Part shown: positions 9,409-16,264 of the stretch, one piece after another
Layout: the number at the start of each line of letters is the position of its first letter
Position numbering within the stretch: position 1 is the stretch's first letter
Notes under the pieces: model-generated
What the model was told of the DNA's origin: nothing
Databases searched by the model: none
What the model saw: the letters and a program-made list of their open reading frames with translations, nothing else
From: an uncultured Oscillospiraceae bacterium
Lineage (GTDB): Bacteria; Bacillota; Clostridia; Oscillospirales; Acutalibacteraceae
DNA length: 45,879 bases
Direction: 5' to 3'
Assembly: GCA_902478455.1 (NCBI GenBank)
Contig: CABSLJ010000003.1
Span: 1-45,879 of the forward strand
Program-made: the position numbers and the translations under genes

Positions 9409-10119
9409 TCAAAGCGAAAGGGGATTGGATAAAAAGGTGCCGACCATGCTGGTAAACAGCCGCAGGCACCATGCGTTCATAATCAATAAGAAAATCTGGC
9501 CTCCCAGCATCCGGCACCAGCTCTTAAAAATCTGCGACGTCGTTTGGGAAGATCCCAGCGCGAACGCCACCGGGGCCGTATAGACCAGCACGCCGAGCAG
9601 GACGTATCGCTCGGCCGCTTCAAACAGAAGCTTGATATAGTTCCAGGCCATGATGAGCACCAGGATCAGCGCGATAATGGCGACCGCCCCGCTGGCGCAG
9701 ACGCCGAGAATCACGGTAATCGCGGAATTGAAATCGGCAAAATCCAGCGGCGGCAGCGAGGACGAAAGCACCCACTGATACGGCGTCCCGCCGATTTTCA
9801 GGATAGTACTGACGATTTCGTCTGAAAAATATGCCAGCAGGATAAAAAGAACCGAACGGATGGACAGCTTTACCGGATCTTCCGCCTCAATCCCCGCGGC
9901 GAGGCCGTAGTTCCGGAAAAGCTGCCACACCCAGTTCAGTAAAATCAGCCCGATTGCCAGCGCGACAAAGATATCGTACATTGTCCCGGCCGCCGGAAAG
10001 TACCGGAGAAAGGTATTCATATCGCAGCCGAGCGCGCCTAAGACCGACGTGCTGATTAAATCCAGGCCGTGCATGACCTGTTCGGCGATCCACGCCACAA
10101 TCCCGTCTAATATGCCCAC
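9409..10119 (-). CDS. VirB6/TrbL-like multi-span conjugation channel protein
   Basis: Integral membrane protein of 236 residues with about five hydrophobic helices: around 45-65 (YDIFVALAIGLILLNWVWQL), 88-108, 132-165, 170-190 and 208-232. This is the size and layout of the VirB6/TrbL-type channel components of Gram-positive conjugation systems. The position immediately after the small VirB2-like gene and before an exported Gly-rich protein supports that role. An AAAGGAGCGTGATGCC segment provides the ribosome site before ATG 10119. Family-level assignment rests on topology and context more than on a diagnostic motif. Confidence 0.8.
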   Translation of the reverse strand: MGILDGIVAWIAEQVMHGLDLISTSVLGALGCDMNTFLRYFPAAGTMYDIFVALAIGLILLNWVWQLFRNYGLAAGIEAEDPVKLSIRSVLFILLAYFSDEIVSTILKIGGTPYQWVLSSSLPPLDFADFNSAITVILGVCASGAVAIIALILVLIMAWNYIKLLFEAAERYVLLGVLVYTAPVAFALGSSQTTSQIFKSWCRMLGGQIFLLIMNAWCLRLFTSMVGTFLSNPLSL

Positions 10120-10159
10120 GGCATCACGCTCCTTTCAGCCAATGCGGGATTGCGGCCCT

Positions 10160-10543
10160 TTATGGGGTCCCCCACTTGCCTCCGGCGAAGAACGGCGTGA
10201 TGTAGCTGACAATGAACCCGAGGCCGTTTAAAATCGCCCAGGTAATGATAATCCGCTTGAGCCAGGCGCGGGCCTCATCCACTGTTTTGCCGCTTTTGGA
10301 AAAGTTCATCATCAGCAGCGCAATGGACGCTGTAACGACGGCCGCAATCGTGGAAATCAGCAGGATCTGGTTGTAGACGTCCTTCATAATCTCTTCCGCT
10401 TTTTGCCACACGGTTGTCGCCGCGAACGCCTGCTGGGAAAAGCACGCCAGCATACACACCGTCAGGAACGTCATATACAGCATTCGGCTGCAGTTGATAT
10501 GCCCTCGGCGTTTCAGCGGCTCTCGAATGGGTTTTTTCTTCAA
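10160..10543 (-). CDS. VirB2/TrbC-like small two-span membrane protein
   Basis: 127 residues: a basic start, a signal-like helix ending in QQAFAATTVW (processing near residue 42), then two hydrophobic helices (about 58-80 and 95-118) joined by a short polar SKSGKTVDEARAWLKR loop. This is the processed two-helix pattern of VirB2/TrbC pilin-type subunits, and first place in the type IV secretion operon agrees. It is preceded by AGGAGGATGATG and, upstream, by a leader with two strong hairpins and a promoter at 10698-10726, so its expression may be controlled by premature termination. Confidence 0.8.
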   Translation of the reverse strand: MKKKPIREPLKRRGHINCSRMLYMTFLTVCMLACFSQQAFAATTVWQKAEEIMKDVYNQILLISTIAAVVTASIALLMMNFSKSGKTVDEARAWLKRIIITWAILNGLGFIVSYITPFFAGGKWGTP

Positions 10544-10572
10544 ATCATCATCCTCCTATTGAAAATAAAGTA

Positions 10573-10597
10573 AGGCCGCCCACGGAACGAGCGGCCT
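10573..10597 (-). promoter_or_regulatory. Second leader hairpin, just upstream of the VirB2-like gene
   Basis: On the minus-strand RNA, AGGCCGC (10597-10591) pairs with GCGGCCT (10579-10573) across an 11-base loop and is followed by UUACUUUAUUUUC. The U-rich tail is interrupted, so it is a weak terminator or a pausing element. It ends about 20 bases before the ribosome site of the VirB2-like gene. Confidence 0.6.
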
Positions 10598-10605
10598 GCT
10601 GGTCA

Positions 10606-10674
10606 GGAACCGGAAAAAGGCAATAAAAAAACACCATTCGTAAAAATGGCGTTCTCTCTGCCGTTCCCGGCTCC
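10606..10674 (-). ncRNA. Structured leader element with nested stems and a U-tract, 5' of the conjugation operon
   Basis: Read as minus-strand RNA, three stems are visible. An outer stem GGAGCCGG (10674-10667) pairs with CCGGUUCC (10613-10606). A middle GGCA (10662-10659) pairs with UGCC (10622-10619). An inner AACGCCAUU (10653-10645) pairs with AAUGGUGUU (10638-10630). The inner stem is followed by five more U, so it reads as an intrinsic terminator. Outer and inner stems each contain one G-U pair that would be an A-C mismatch on the other strand, which marks the minus strand as the transcribed one. It lies between a promoter and the first gene of the operon, so it is a candidate attenuator or antitermination element. 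Confidence 0.65.
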
Positions 10675-10697
10675 GGTATATAGTTTTCAACATACTT

Positions 10698-10726
10698 ATT
10701 TTATCACAGGGGGATTTACGCCTCAA
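10698..10726 (-). promoter_or_regulatory. Promoter of the type IV secretion operon
   Basis: Minus strand: TTGAGG (10726-10721), 17-base spacer, TAAAAT (10703-10698), with TG one base before the -10 (extended -10). Transcription would start near 10690, giving a leader of about 145 bases before the VirB2-like gene that contains both hairpins. Confidence 0.75.
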
Positions 10727-10764
10727 TAGCAAAACCGTGCCAATTTTGTGCGTTTCTGTGCCAA

Positions 10765-11313
10765 TTATCTGCCAGGGCCTTTTTCGCGGCCATTATCCGG
10801 GAAAAAATGCTCCAAAAGATTCAGGCTGTCACGGGAAGTATATCCCCAAAGGACTGACGAGAGCGCCTCAATCGCTTCTTTCCGCTTGCGGAAATAGGTC
10901 CGGTAGCTGATGTCCTGGATATGCGGCTGGAGCTGCCCGATGATTTCCTCCGTGTCCCTGTATTGCTGCGGGGAAAGGTACGTATAGTACAGAATCCAGT
11001 AATAGGGTTCCCCAAACTTATGCTTATTTCGGAGCAGGCTGACCGCGCTTTCCATCAGCCGGATCATCTGATAGCTGCGTTCAATGCTTCTGGCGTGTTC
11101 CTGAATGCCGGAATCCGCAAAATCCACGCCGGCAAGGTAGATAGACTCCAGAAAATCCTCAATGCTGCTGCCAAACTCGATCTGGAACTGCCGGCGCACC
11201 TGCTGTACGGACAGTTCCAGGCTCCACACCACGTCCCGGTATTTCCTCAAAAGCATCCATGTATCGTGATACACCGGGTTCTCTGTCCCTTTATTCTCTA
11301 TCGCCTGTTTCAT
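10765..11313 (-). CDS. Alpha-helical cytoplasmic protein of the conjugative element, unrecognised
   Basis: 182 residues, almost entirely predicted helix, without signal peptide or membrane span. The C-terminal half (SPQQYRDTEEIIGQLQPHI, then SYRTYFRKRKEAIEALSSVL) has the shape of a sigma-region-4/ArpU-like helix-turn-helix: a helix, a turn at DISYRT, then a basic helix. A transcription regulator of transfer genes is a reasonable guess, not a recognised family. The ATG overlaps the stop of the preceding regulator-like gene by four bases. Its stop is about 40 bases from the operon promoter that drives the secretion genes, so it lies directly upstream of what it may control. Confidence 0.7.
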   Translation of the reverse strand: MKQAIENKGTENPVYHDTWMLLRKYRDVVWSLELSVQQVRRQFQIEFGSSIEDFLESIYLAGVDFADSGIQEHARSIERSYQMIRLMESAVSLLRNKHKFGEPYYWILYYTYLSPQQYRDTEEIIGQLQPHIQDISYRTYFRKRKEAIEALSSVLWGYTSRDSLNLLEHFFPDNGREKGPGR

Positions 11314-12440
11314 TTTTTCTCCCCCTTTGGCAGTAATCTCAGTTCAAAGCGGAACAATTCCCTGTCTTTTCCGCATAAAATAACCAGTAATGCCTTAAAT
11401 CCTACTATACCATCTGAAATACAAAATACTTCTTCCTTGCAATCGCAGGATAATGGTAATAACTTATACTGAATTTTCGGACATGAAAAACACGGAAACC
11501 CTTGTACGGAAAGGACTTCCATGACTTTTTGAAGGATAAAAGCAACATACGGATTTGAAACGCCGTCTTCCTCTTCTGAACCGATACCGGGAACGGGTTC
11601 CGCCATCATTTCTTCAATTTCCGGCATAGTTAGGCCGATGTGCAGCAGCATGGCGATTTCTTCCTTATCTACCATGACGTCCGATACCTCGAACATGGTA
11701 GACAGATAGTTGTTCATGCAAATAACGCTTCCATGCGCGCCGGGAAAGGAAATGACGGAAATATAGTCCAGGCTGCTCAGTTTATTGAGATAACGTCCGG
11801 CGGTTGCTTTGGAAACGCCCCAGCGTTCAGCCAGCCCCGCGTAACCAAGCAGCGGGCTCCCCGTGCCGTTGCGCAGATAAACTACTGGTCCCGCATCCGA
11901 ACCCTGCACCTGTTCGTCGTTGTATACGGTATTCACCCACAGATCCAGCAGCGCGTCCATCTCTGAACAGCGGCCATAGCTGAGAAGTTCATTGGCAGTG
12001 GAAACAGGCAGGAAGAAAAAGCCGGTATCTTTGGCGCAGGGCGCGTTGTAATCCAGTACACGGTTATGTTTCTGCCAGTCCGTAATTTTGAATTTCACCA
12101 GCCTTCCACGGCCGAGAAGGGAAAAGGTAATCAGATGGCGGTCCTGCAAATCCTGAAGGCGGGAAATCGCCTGATGCTGAAAACGGGTGCGAAACCATTC
12201 TGCCAGTTCACTGATCCGGCACAGCCATTCGCCGGGATAGATGATGTAGCTGATCCCATCTATCCGCTTGTATGATGTTCGGAAATTCGCGTAGCTGCAA
12301 AGGACGGTATAATAAAAAAGACCGGAACTGCCGCCAAGGCGAATGCTCCGGTCTTCCATAAGGGACTGCACGAACTGCCGATAAATCCGGCATCGCGGAT
12401 AATCCACGATCTGTTTTATTTCTAATTGGTATTCTGACAT
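11310..12440 (-). CDS. Helix-turn-helix protein, first gene of the conjugative element at the lysS side
   Basis: 376 residues, cytoplasmic. Two DNA-binding-like regions are visible: residues about 70-115 (ISELAEWFRTRFQHQAISRL, then QDLQDRHLITF), and about 205-235 (LLGYAGLAERWGVSKATAGR, then YLNKLSSLDYISV), a MarR/winged-helix type pattern. The C-terminal part has a Cys-rich stretch (CFSCPKIQ, SCDCKEEVFC) that could bind metal. A regulator of the element or a replication-initiation-like protein are both possible; I do not recognise the family. The SD GGAGG precedes ATG 12440 and lies directly behind a terminator-like hairpin. It is coupled by a four-base overlap to the next gene. Confidence 0.75.
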   Translation of the reverse strand: MSEYQLEIKQIVDYPRCRIYRQFVQSLMEDRSIRLGGSSGLFYYTVLCSYANFRTSYKRIDGISYIIYPGEWLCRISELAEWFRTRFQHQAISRLQDLQDRHLITFSLLGRGRLVKFKITDWQKHNRVLDYNAPCAKDTGFFFLPVSTANELLSYGRCSEMDALLDLWVNTVYNDEQVQGSDAGPVVYLRNGTGSPLLGYAGLAERWGVSKATAGRYLNKLSSLDYISVISFPGAHGSVICMNNYLSTMFEVSDVMVDKEEIAMLLHIGLTMPEIEEMMAEPVPGIGSEEEDGVSNPYVAFILQKVMEVLSVQGFPCFSCPKIQYKLLPLSCDCKEEVFCISDGIVGFKALLVILCGKDRELFRFELRLLPKGEKK

Positions 12441-12462
12441 AAGACACCTCCAAATAAAAAAA

Positions 12463-12485
12463 GCCCCGCATTAAAAAATGCGGGG
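12463..12485 (-). terminator. Terminator-like hairpin in the leader of the first element gene
   Basis: Minus-strand RNA: CCCCGCAUU (12485-12477) pairs perfectly with AAUGCGGGG (12472-12464) over a four-base loop, followed by C and seven U. It ends about 12 bases before the ribosome site of the gene starting at 12440, so it either insulates the element from lysS transcription or attenuates its own operon. Confidence 0.8.
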
Positions 12486-12549
12486 TCGCGTAAGTTGACC
12501 TTTTCAAACAAAAGATAGGCTCCATTCTCTACGCCATAAAAATATGCAT

Positions 12550-12587
12550 CAAAAAACCGTGTCCTACTTTATATGCAAGACACGGTT
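12550..12587 (-). terminator. Intrinsic terminator downstream of lysS
   Basis: Minus-strand RNA: AACCGUGUC pairs with GACACGGUU (arms 12587-12579 and 12563-12555) over a 15-base loop, and the run of six T (12556-12551) follows. It is about 130 bases past the lysS stop. Confidence 0.75.
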
Positions 12588-12611
12588 CTTGAACTAAGAG
12601 CAACCCTTTTT

Positions 12612-12641
12612 TGTATAGACAACTGCACATATTGGCGTAAA
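12612..12641 (-). promoter_or_regulatory. Possible promoter reading into the conjugative element
   Basis: Minus strand: TTTACG (12641-12636), 18-base spacer, TATACA (12617-12612). Both boxes are imperfect. The -35 lies inside the TGGCGTA repeat array, so whatever binds the array could control it. A transcript from here would have to pass the hairpins at 12550-12587 and 12463-12485. Confidence 0.35.
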
Positions 12642-12660
12642 GCTGGCGTAAGTTGGCGTA
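12633..12660. repeat. Three phased TGGCGTA repeats at the element-lysS boundary, with an inverted copy
   Basis: TGGCGTA occurs at 12633-12639, 12644-12650 and 12654-12660, spaced 11 and 10 bases, so all copies face the same side of the helix. An inverted copy (TACGCCA) is at 12530-12536, and the ten bases GCGTAAGTTG at 12646-12655 recur at 12488-12497. Such arrays are typical of arm-type binding sites of tyrosine integrases at element ends, or of a repressor array. The attachment core would lie between here and the lysS stop at 12715. Confidence 0.6.
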
Positions 12661-12714
12661 TTTTTATCCTGCACAAACCCCTAAAGCCTTGATTTTATGC
12701 AGTTTTTAGCCTCT

Positions 12715-14229
12715 TTACTTTTCCAGCGGCTTCATTGTCGGGAAGAGAAGGACGTCGCGGATGGAGGCGCTGTTGGTCAGCAGCATCACCAGCCGGTCCA
12801 GGCCAAAGCCCAGACCGCCCGTGGGAGGCATGCCGTACTCCAACGCGGTGAGGAAATCCTCGTCGAGCTGGGCGTTCGCGCCCTGGGCACGCTTGGCCTC
12901 TACCTGGCGCACGAAGCGCTCCCTCTGGTCGATGGGATCATTAAGCTCGGAAAAAGCGTTGCCCATCTCCCGGTTGTAAATGAAATACTCAAACCGCTCG
13001 GTAAAGGCGGGCTCGGATACCTTGCGCTTGGCCAGCGGGGAATTCTCCACCGGATAGTCATAAATAATGGTCGGCTGGATGAGCTTGTCTTCCACAAAGG
13101 CTTCAAAGAAGGCGATGAGCACATGGCCTTTGGTGGCGGCGGCGCCCTCGTCGACCTCCACGCCCTTTTCCTTGGCGCAGGCGCGGGCCGCCTCGTCCGA
13201 CTCCCAGCTGTAATAGTCCACGCCGGCGTACTTTTTAACCGCCTCCACCATGGTCAGGCGTTCCCAGGGGCCGGCCATATTGATTTCGGTGCCCTGATAG
13301 TTGATGACGTCGGTTCCGCAGACCTTGCGGGTGATGGTGGTGTACATATCCTCAATGAGGTCCATCATGCCGTGATAGTCGGTGTATGCCTGGTACATCT
13401 CCACCGAGGTGAACTCCGGGTTGTGGGAGGTATCCATGCCCTCGTTGCGGAAGATACGCCCCACTTCGTAGACCCGGTCAAAGCCGCCCACGATCAACCG
13501 CTTGAGATAGAGTTCGGTCTCGATACGCAGGTACATATCCATATCCAGAGTGTTGTGGTGGGTGACGAAGGGGCGGGCCGCCGCGCCGATCTCCAGCGTG
13601 TGGAGCACGGGGGTATCCACCTCCAGATAGCCGAGATTGTCGAGATAGCTGCGGATTTCCCGCAGAATCCGGCTGCGCTTTAAGAAGGTATCCTTGACCT
13701 CGGGGTTGACGATCAGATCGAGATACCGCTGACGGTAGCGGGTATCGGTATCCCGCAGGCCGTGAAATTTTTCGGGCAGGGGCAAAAGGGATTTGGAAAG
13801 CAGGGTGATCTTCTGGGCGTGGACCGAGATTTCTCCCTTCTGGGTGCGGAAGACAAAGCCCTCCACGCCGATAATATCGCCGATGTCCCATTTTTTGAAC
13901 TCGGCGTATTCCTCTTCGCCCACATCGTCCCGCCTGACGTAGACCTGCATGCGGTCGGAGCCGTCGCGCACATCCATAAAACTGGCCTTGCCCATGATCC
14001 GGCGGCTCATCATCCGTCCGGCGATGGAGACCTGGGTGTTCTCCAGCTCCTCAAACCGGGCGCGGATGTCGGCGTTTTTGGCCGTCACGTCGTACTTGGT
14101 GACGGCATAGGGGTCTTTGCCCGCAGCCTGCAAAGCGGCGAGCTTGTCCCGCCGGATCTGAAGCAGCTCGCTCAAATCCTGCTGGGGCTCTTCCTGCGGC
14201 TCAATCTGCGGCGCCTTCTTTTCACTCAT
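12715..14229 (-). CDS. lysS: Lysine--tRNA ligase, class II
   Basis: Charges tRNA-Lys in the cytoplasm. 504 residues, normal length. The OB-fold anticodon-binding domain occupies about 50-170 (VSIAGRMMSRRIMGKASF). Class II motif 2 is at about 265-275 (VGRIFRNEGMDTSHNPEF) and motif 3 near the C-terminus (GLGFGLDRLVMLL). The N-terminal 30 residues are a charged extension ending in RRDKLAALQAAGKDPY. The ATG has GGGAG 12 bases upstream. It follows greA and its terminator. The reading frame is complete to PTMKPLEK although a conjugative element begins within about 55 bases of the stop, so the insertion has not damaged it. Confidence 0.98.
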   Translation of the reverse strand: MSEKKAPQIEPQEEPQQDLSELLQIRRDKLAALQAAGKDPYAVTKYDVTAKNADIRARFEELENTQVSIAGRMMSRRIMGKASFMDVRDGSDRMQVYVRRDDVGEEEYAEFKKWDIGDIIGVEGFVFRTQKGEISVHAQKITLLSKSLLPLPEKFHGLRDTDTRYRQRYLDLIVNPEVKDTFLKRSRILREIRSYLDNLGYLEVDTPVLHTLEIGAAARPFVTHHNTLDMDMYLRIETELYLKRLIVGGFDRVYEVGRIFRNEGMDTSHNPEFTSVEMYQAYTDYHGMMDLIEDMYTTITRKVCGTDVINYQGTEINMAGPWERLTMVEAVKKYAGVDYYSWESDEAARACAKEKGVEVDEGAAATKGHVLIAFFEAFVEDKLIQPTIIYDYPVENSPLAKRKVSEPAFTERFEYFIYNREMGNAFSELNDPIDQRERFVRQVEAKRAQGANAQLDEDFLTALEYGMPPTGGLGFGLDRLVMLLTNSASIRDVLLFPTMKPLEK

Positions 14230-14337
14230 ACCAAAACAACTCCCGATCTTATTTTAAAACGCTCCTGATCCTTTGCGGGGAACTTCCCCATTTTGGGCTT
14301 GCGGCTCGGGTAATTTCTTTCCCCTGCGCCGGATATG

Positions 14338-14378
14338 CAAAAAAACGGGCAGAGGGATTCCATCTCGCCCCTGCCCGC
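14338..14378 (-). terminator. Intrinsic terminator downstream of greA
   Basis: Minus-strand RNA: CGGGCAGGGG and CCCUCUGCCCG form a stem (outer arms 14377-14371 and 14352-14346) followed by seven U (14345-14339). It separates greA from lysS. Confidence 0.85.
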
Positions 14379-14386
14379 TTTTACCG

Positions 14387-14860
14387 TTACTTTGAAATTT
14401 CCAGTATTTCGTAGGCCATCGGACCAGCGGGGGTTTCCACTTCCACGCGTTCGCCGACTTTATGCCCCAAAAGGCCCTTGCCCACAGGGGACTCATCCGA
14501 AATGCGTCCGTCCGCGGGGTCGGCCTCGTTGGAACCGACGATCTGATATTCACAGACTTCATCAAACTCAACGTCGCGCACCCTGACCTTGGAACCCACA
14601 TGGATGTGCTCGGTGGTCAGGTCGTCCTCGTCGATCACCTTGACGTTTTTGAGCATGTTCTCGATGGTGGATATGCGGGATTCAATCATAGCCTGATCGT
14701 TTTTGGCCTCGTCATATTCGCTGTTTTCCGAAAGATCGCCGAAGGAGAGAGCCACTTTTATTTTTTCCGCAATTTCCTTGCGTTTGACTGTCTTCAGTTC
14801 CTCGAGTTCGGCCTCCAGCTTTTTGAGGCCCTCGTCGGTAAGCAGTACCTGCTTCATCAT
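14387..14860 (-). CDS. greA: Transcription elongation factor GreA
   Basis: Binds the RNA polymerase secondary channel and stimulates cleavage of backtracked RNA. 157 residues, standard length. The N-terminal coiled coil (1-75) carries the acidic tip motif GDLSENSEYDEAK with the two functional acidic residues, and the C-terminal FKBP-like domain ends in GPMAYEILEIS. AAGGTGG lies about 10 bases before the start; ATG is doubled, so the start may be one codon later. A consensus promoter lies upstream and a terminator directly downstream, so greA can be a single-gene unit. Confidence 0.97.
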   Translation of the reverse strand: MMKQVLLTDEGLKKLEAELEELKTVKRKEIAEKIKVALSFGDLSENSEYDEAKNDQAMIESRISTIENMLKNVKVIDEDDLTTEHIHVGSKVRVRDVEFDEVCEYQIVGSNEADPADGRISDESPVGKGLLGHKVGERVEVETPAGPMAYEILEISK

Positions 14861-14906
14861 TGCGATTCTACCACCTTTTCAGCCGATAATTCTGGACAAT
14901 AATAGT

Positions 14907-14935
14907 ATTATAGTAAACGCGGGGTGCGATGTCAA
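14907..14935 (-). promoter_or_regulatory. Consensus housekeeping promoter of greA
   Basis: Minus strand: TTGACA (14935-14930), exactly 17 bases, TATAAT (14912-14907); both hexamers are perfect. Start of transcription would be near 14900, 40 bases before the greA start. The rest of the gap to 15160 shows no other element that I can support. Confidence 0.9.
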
Positions 14936-15164
14936 GCATGATGTTTCGCCAAATCCCAAACCTGCCGCGCCGCCTCCTCCAGAGGACATTTTCCCGCCGG
15001 GCCGGCGCACTGCGGCGCTCCATACCGTAAGCACATTCTTCCACCCCCGCCTATTTATATGCAAGGAAAAGTCCGCCTATTGCGGAATCAAGGGAAGATT
15101 TTTCCGGAACCCTTTTCTGAAAAAGCGCGGGAAAGGGGCGCATTGGCCTTTAAGAAGAGGCCGC

Positions 15165-15193
15165 TTGTCAAACCGGGTGATCTGTGTTACCTT
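15165..15193 (+). promoter_or_regulatory. Probable promoter of the SDR gene
   Basis: TTGTCA (15165-15170), 17-base spacer, TACCTT (15188-15193) preceded by TG one base before the -10. Moderate match; it is 32 bases upstream of the chosen start. Confidence 0.5.
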
Positions 15194-15224
15194 TAAAGCA
15201 ACTGAAAGAAGGAGGGATGTCTCT

Positions 15225-16031
15225 GTGCGGAGTGTTCTCATCACCGGCGCTTCCTCGGGGATCGGCTACGCGGCCGCCGAAGGGTTCCTGCAAAAGGGTT
15301 ACCGGGTTTATTGCGGCGCGCGCCGGACCGAGCGCATGGCAAAGCTCGGCGAAGCCGGCGCAACCGTCATCCGTCTTGACGTCACCGACGAAGCTTCCGT
15401 CCGGCAGGCGGCCGAACAAATCGAGCGGGAATGCGGCGGGCTGGATGTCCTGATCAACAACGCCGGTCTGGGCATCTTCGGCGCGCTGGAGGACGTCACA
15501 ATAAACGACATGCGCCGCCAGTTTGAGGTCAACGTCTTTGGCCTTGCGCAGGTCACAAAGTTGTTTTTGCCGTTGATCAAAAAACGGCGGGGCCGGGTGA
15601 TCAACCTTTCCTCGGCGGGCGGGCGGATGTATACCCCGCTCGGCGGACTGTACCACGGATCAAAATACGCGGTGGAGGGCTTTTCCAACTGCCTGCGCTA
15701 TGAGCTCAGGCAATTCGGCGTGCGGGTGGTGCTCATTGAGCCGGGCGCGGTGGACAGCCCCTGGTTCGACGTCATGCAGAAAGAGCTGCGGAAAAACTAC
15801 GACGGTTCCCACTATCAGAAGCAAATCGACGCCTACTGCAAATTCGTCGGCCTGGGGCGAAGGTTTTTTTCCAAGCCGGAGCGCATCGCCAAAACCGTTG
15901 TCCGCGCGGCGGAAACCAAACGGCCGAGGGCGCGGTACGCCGTCGGCTTTATGGCCCGGCCTGGAATGCTCTTTTGCCGGCTGCTTCCTGCCAAGCTGTA
16001 CGACGGCGCGCTGCGATTGCTTTTTCAGTAA
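15225..16031 (+). CDS. Short-chain dehydrogenase/reductase
   Basis: NAD(P)-dependent oxidoreductase of about 268 residues. The Rossmann signature TGASSGIGYAA is at residues 7-17, the NNAGLG motif near 81-86, the catalytic Ser in INLSSAGG (about 132) and the YHGSK catalytic Tyr-Lys pair near 144-148. IEPGAVDSPW follows, the cofactor-closing segment. The C-terminal 60 residues are hydrophobic and basic, like the RDH/17-beta-HSD type acting on lipophilic substrates; the real substrate is unknown. An open frame extends far upstream, but GGAGGG at 15211-15216 fixes the GTG at 15225 (spacing 8) and the fold begins there. Confidence 0.9.
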   Translation: MRSVLITGASSGIGYAAAEGFLQKGYRVYCGARRTERMAKLGEAGATVIRLDVTDEASVRQAAEQIERECGGLDVLINNAGLGIFGALEDVTINDMRRQFEVNVFGLAQVTKLFLPLIKKRRGRVINLSSAGGRMYTPLGGLYHGSKYAVEGFSNCLRYELRQFGVRVVLIEPGAVDSPWFDVMQKELRKNYDGSHYQKQIDAYCKFVGLGRRFFSKPERIAKTVVRAAETKRPRARYAVGFMARPGMLFCRLLPAKLYDGALRLLFQ

Positions 16032-16109
16032 CTGCGGACTTCCATTCGGCTGCCCGATCAAAATCCCGATTCCGCATCGATCACGGTACGGAACTCGCGC
16101 AAAGAAAAA

Positions 16110-16187
16110 CCAAAAAAGGGGCTGATGCGGTCGCCGCAGGGACGGAGGATTTTCCCTTCCCTGCGGGGCGGCGTTTGCATCAGCCCC
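16110..16187 (-). terminator. Long terminator hairpin after the S41 gene
   Basis: Outer arms GGGGCTGATGC (16118-16128) and GCATCAGCCCC (16177-16187) pair perfectly, with an inner stem CCGCAGGG/CCCTGCGG (16134-16141, 16159-16166). On the minus strand a T-run (16117-16112) follows, so it ends the ftsEX operon; the convergent SDR gene may also stop here. Confidence 0.8.
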
Positions 16188-16264
16188 GGTTGTATCCATA
16201 CTGTTGGCGGACGGACGGTTTTCCTTACGCCGGGCCGGCCGCGCGCCTGAAATACGCCGTGTCG

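Noticed and set aside
12715..12760. Idea that the conjugative element interrupted lysS
   Set aside because: The lysS frame is complete with motif 3 and a normal C-terminus; the element starts after the stop.
14703..15224. Upstream extension of the SDR frame giving a 442-residue protein
   Set aside because: The extension runs antisense through greA and its promoter; the ribosome site at 15211 and the start of the Rossmann fold place the start at 15225.
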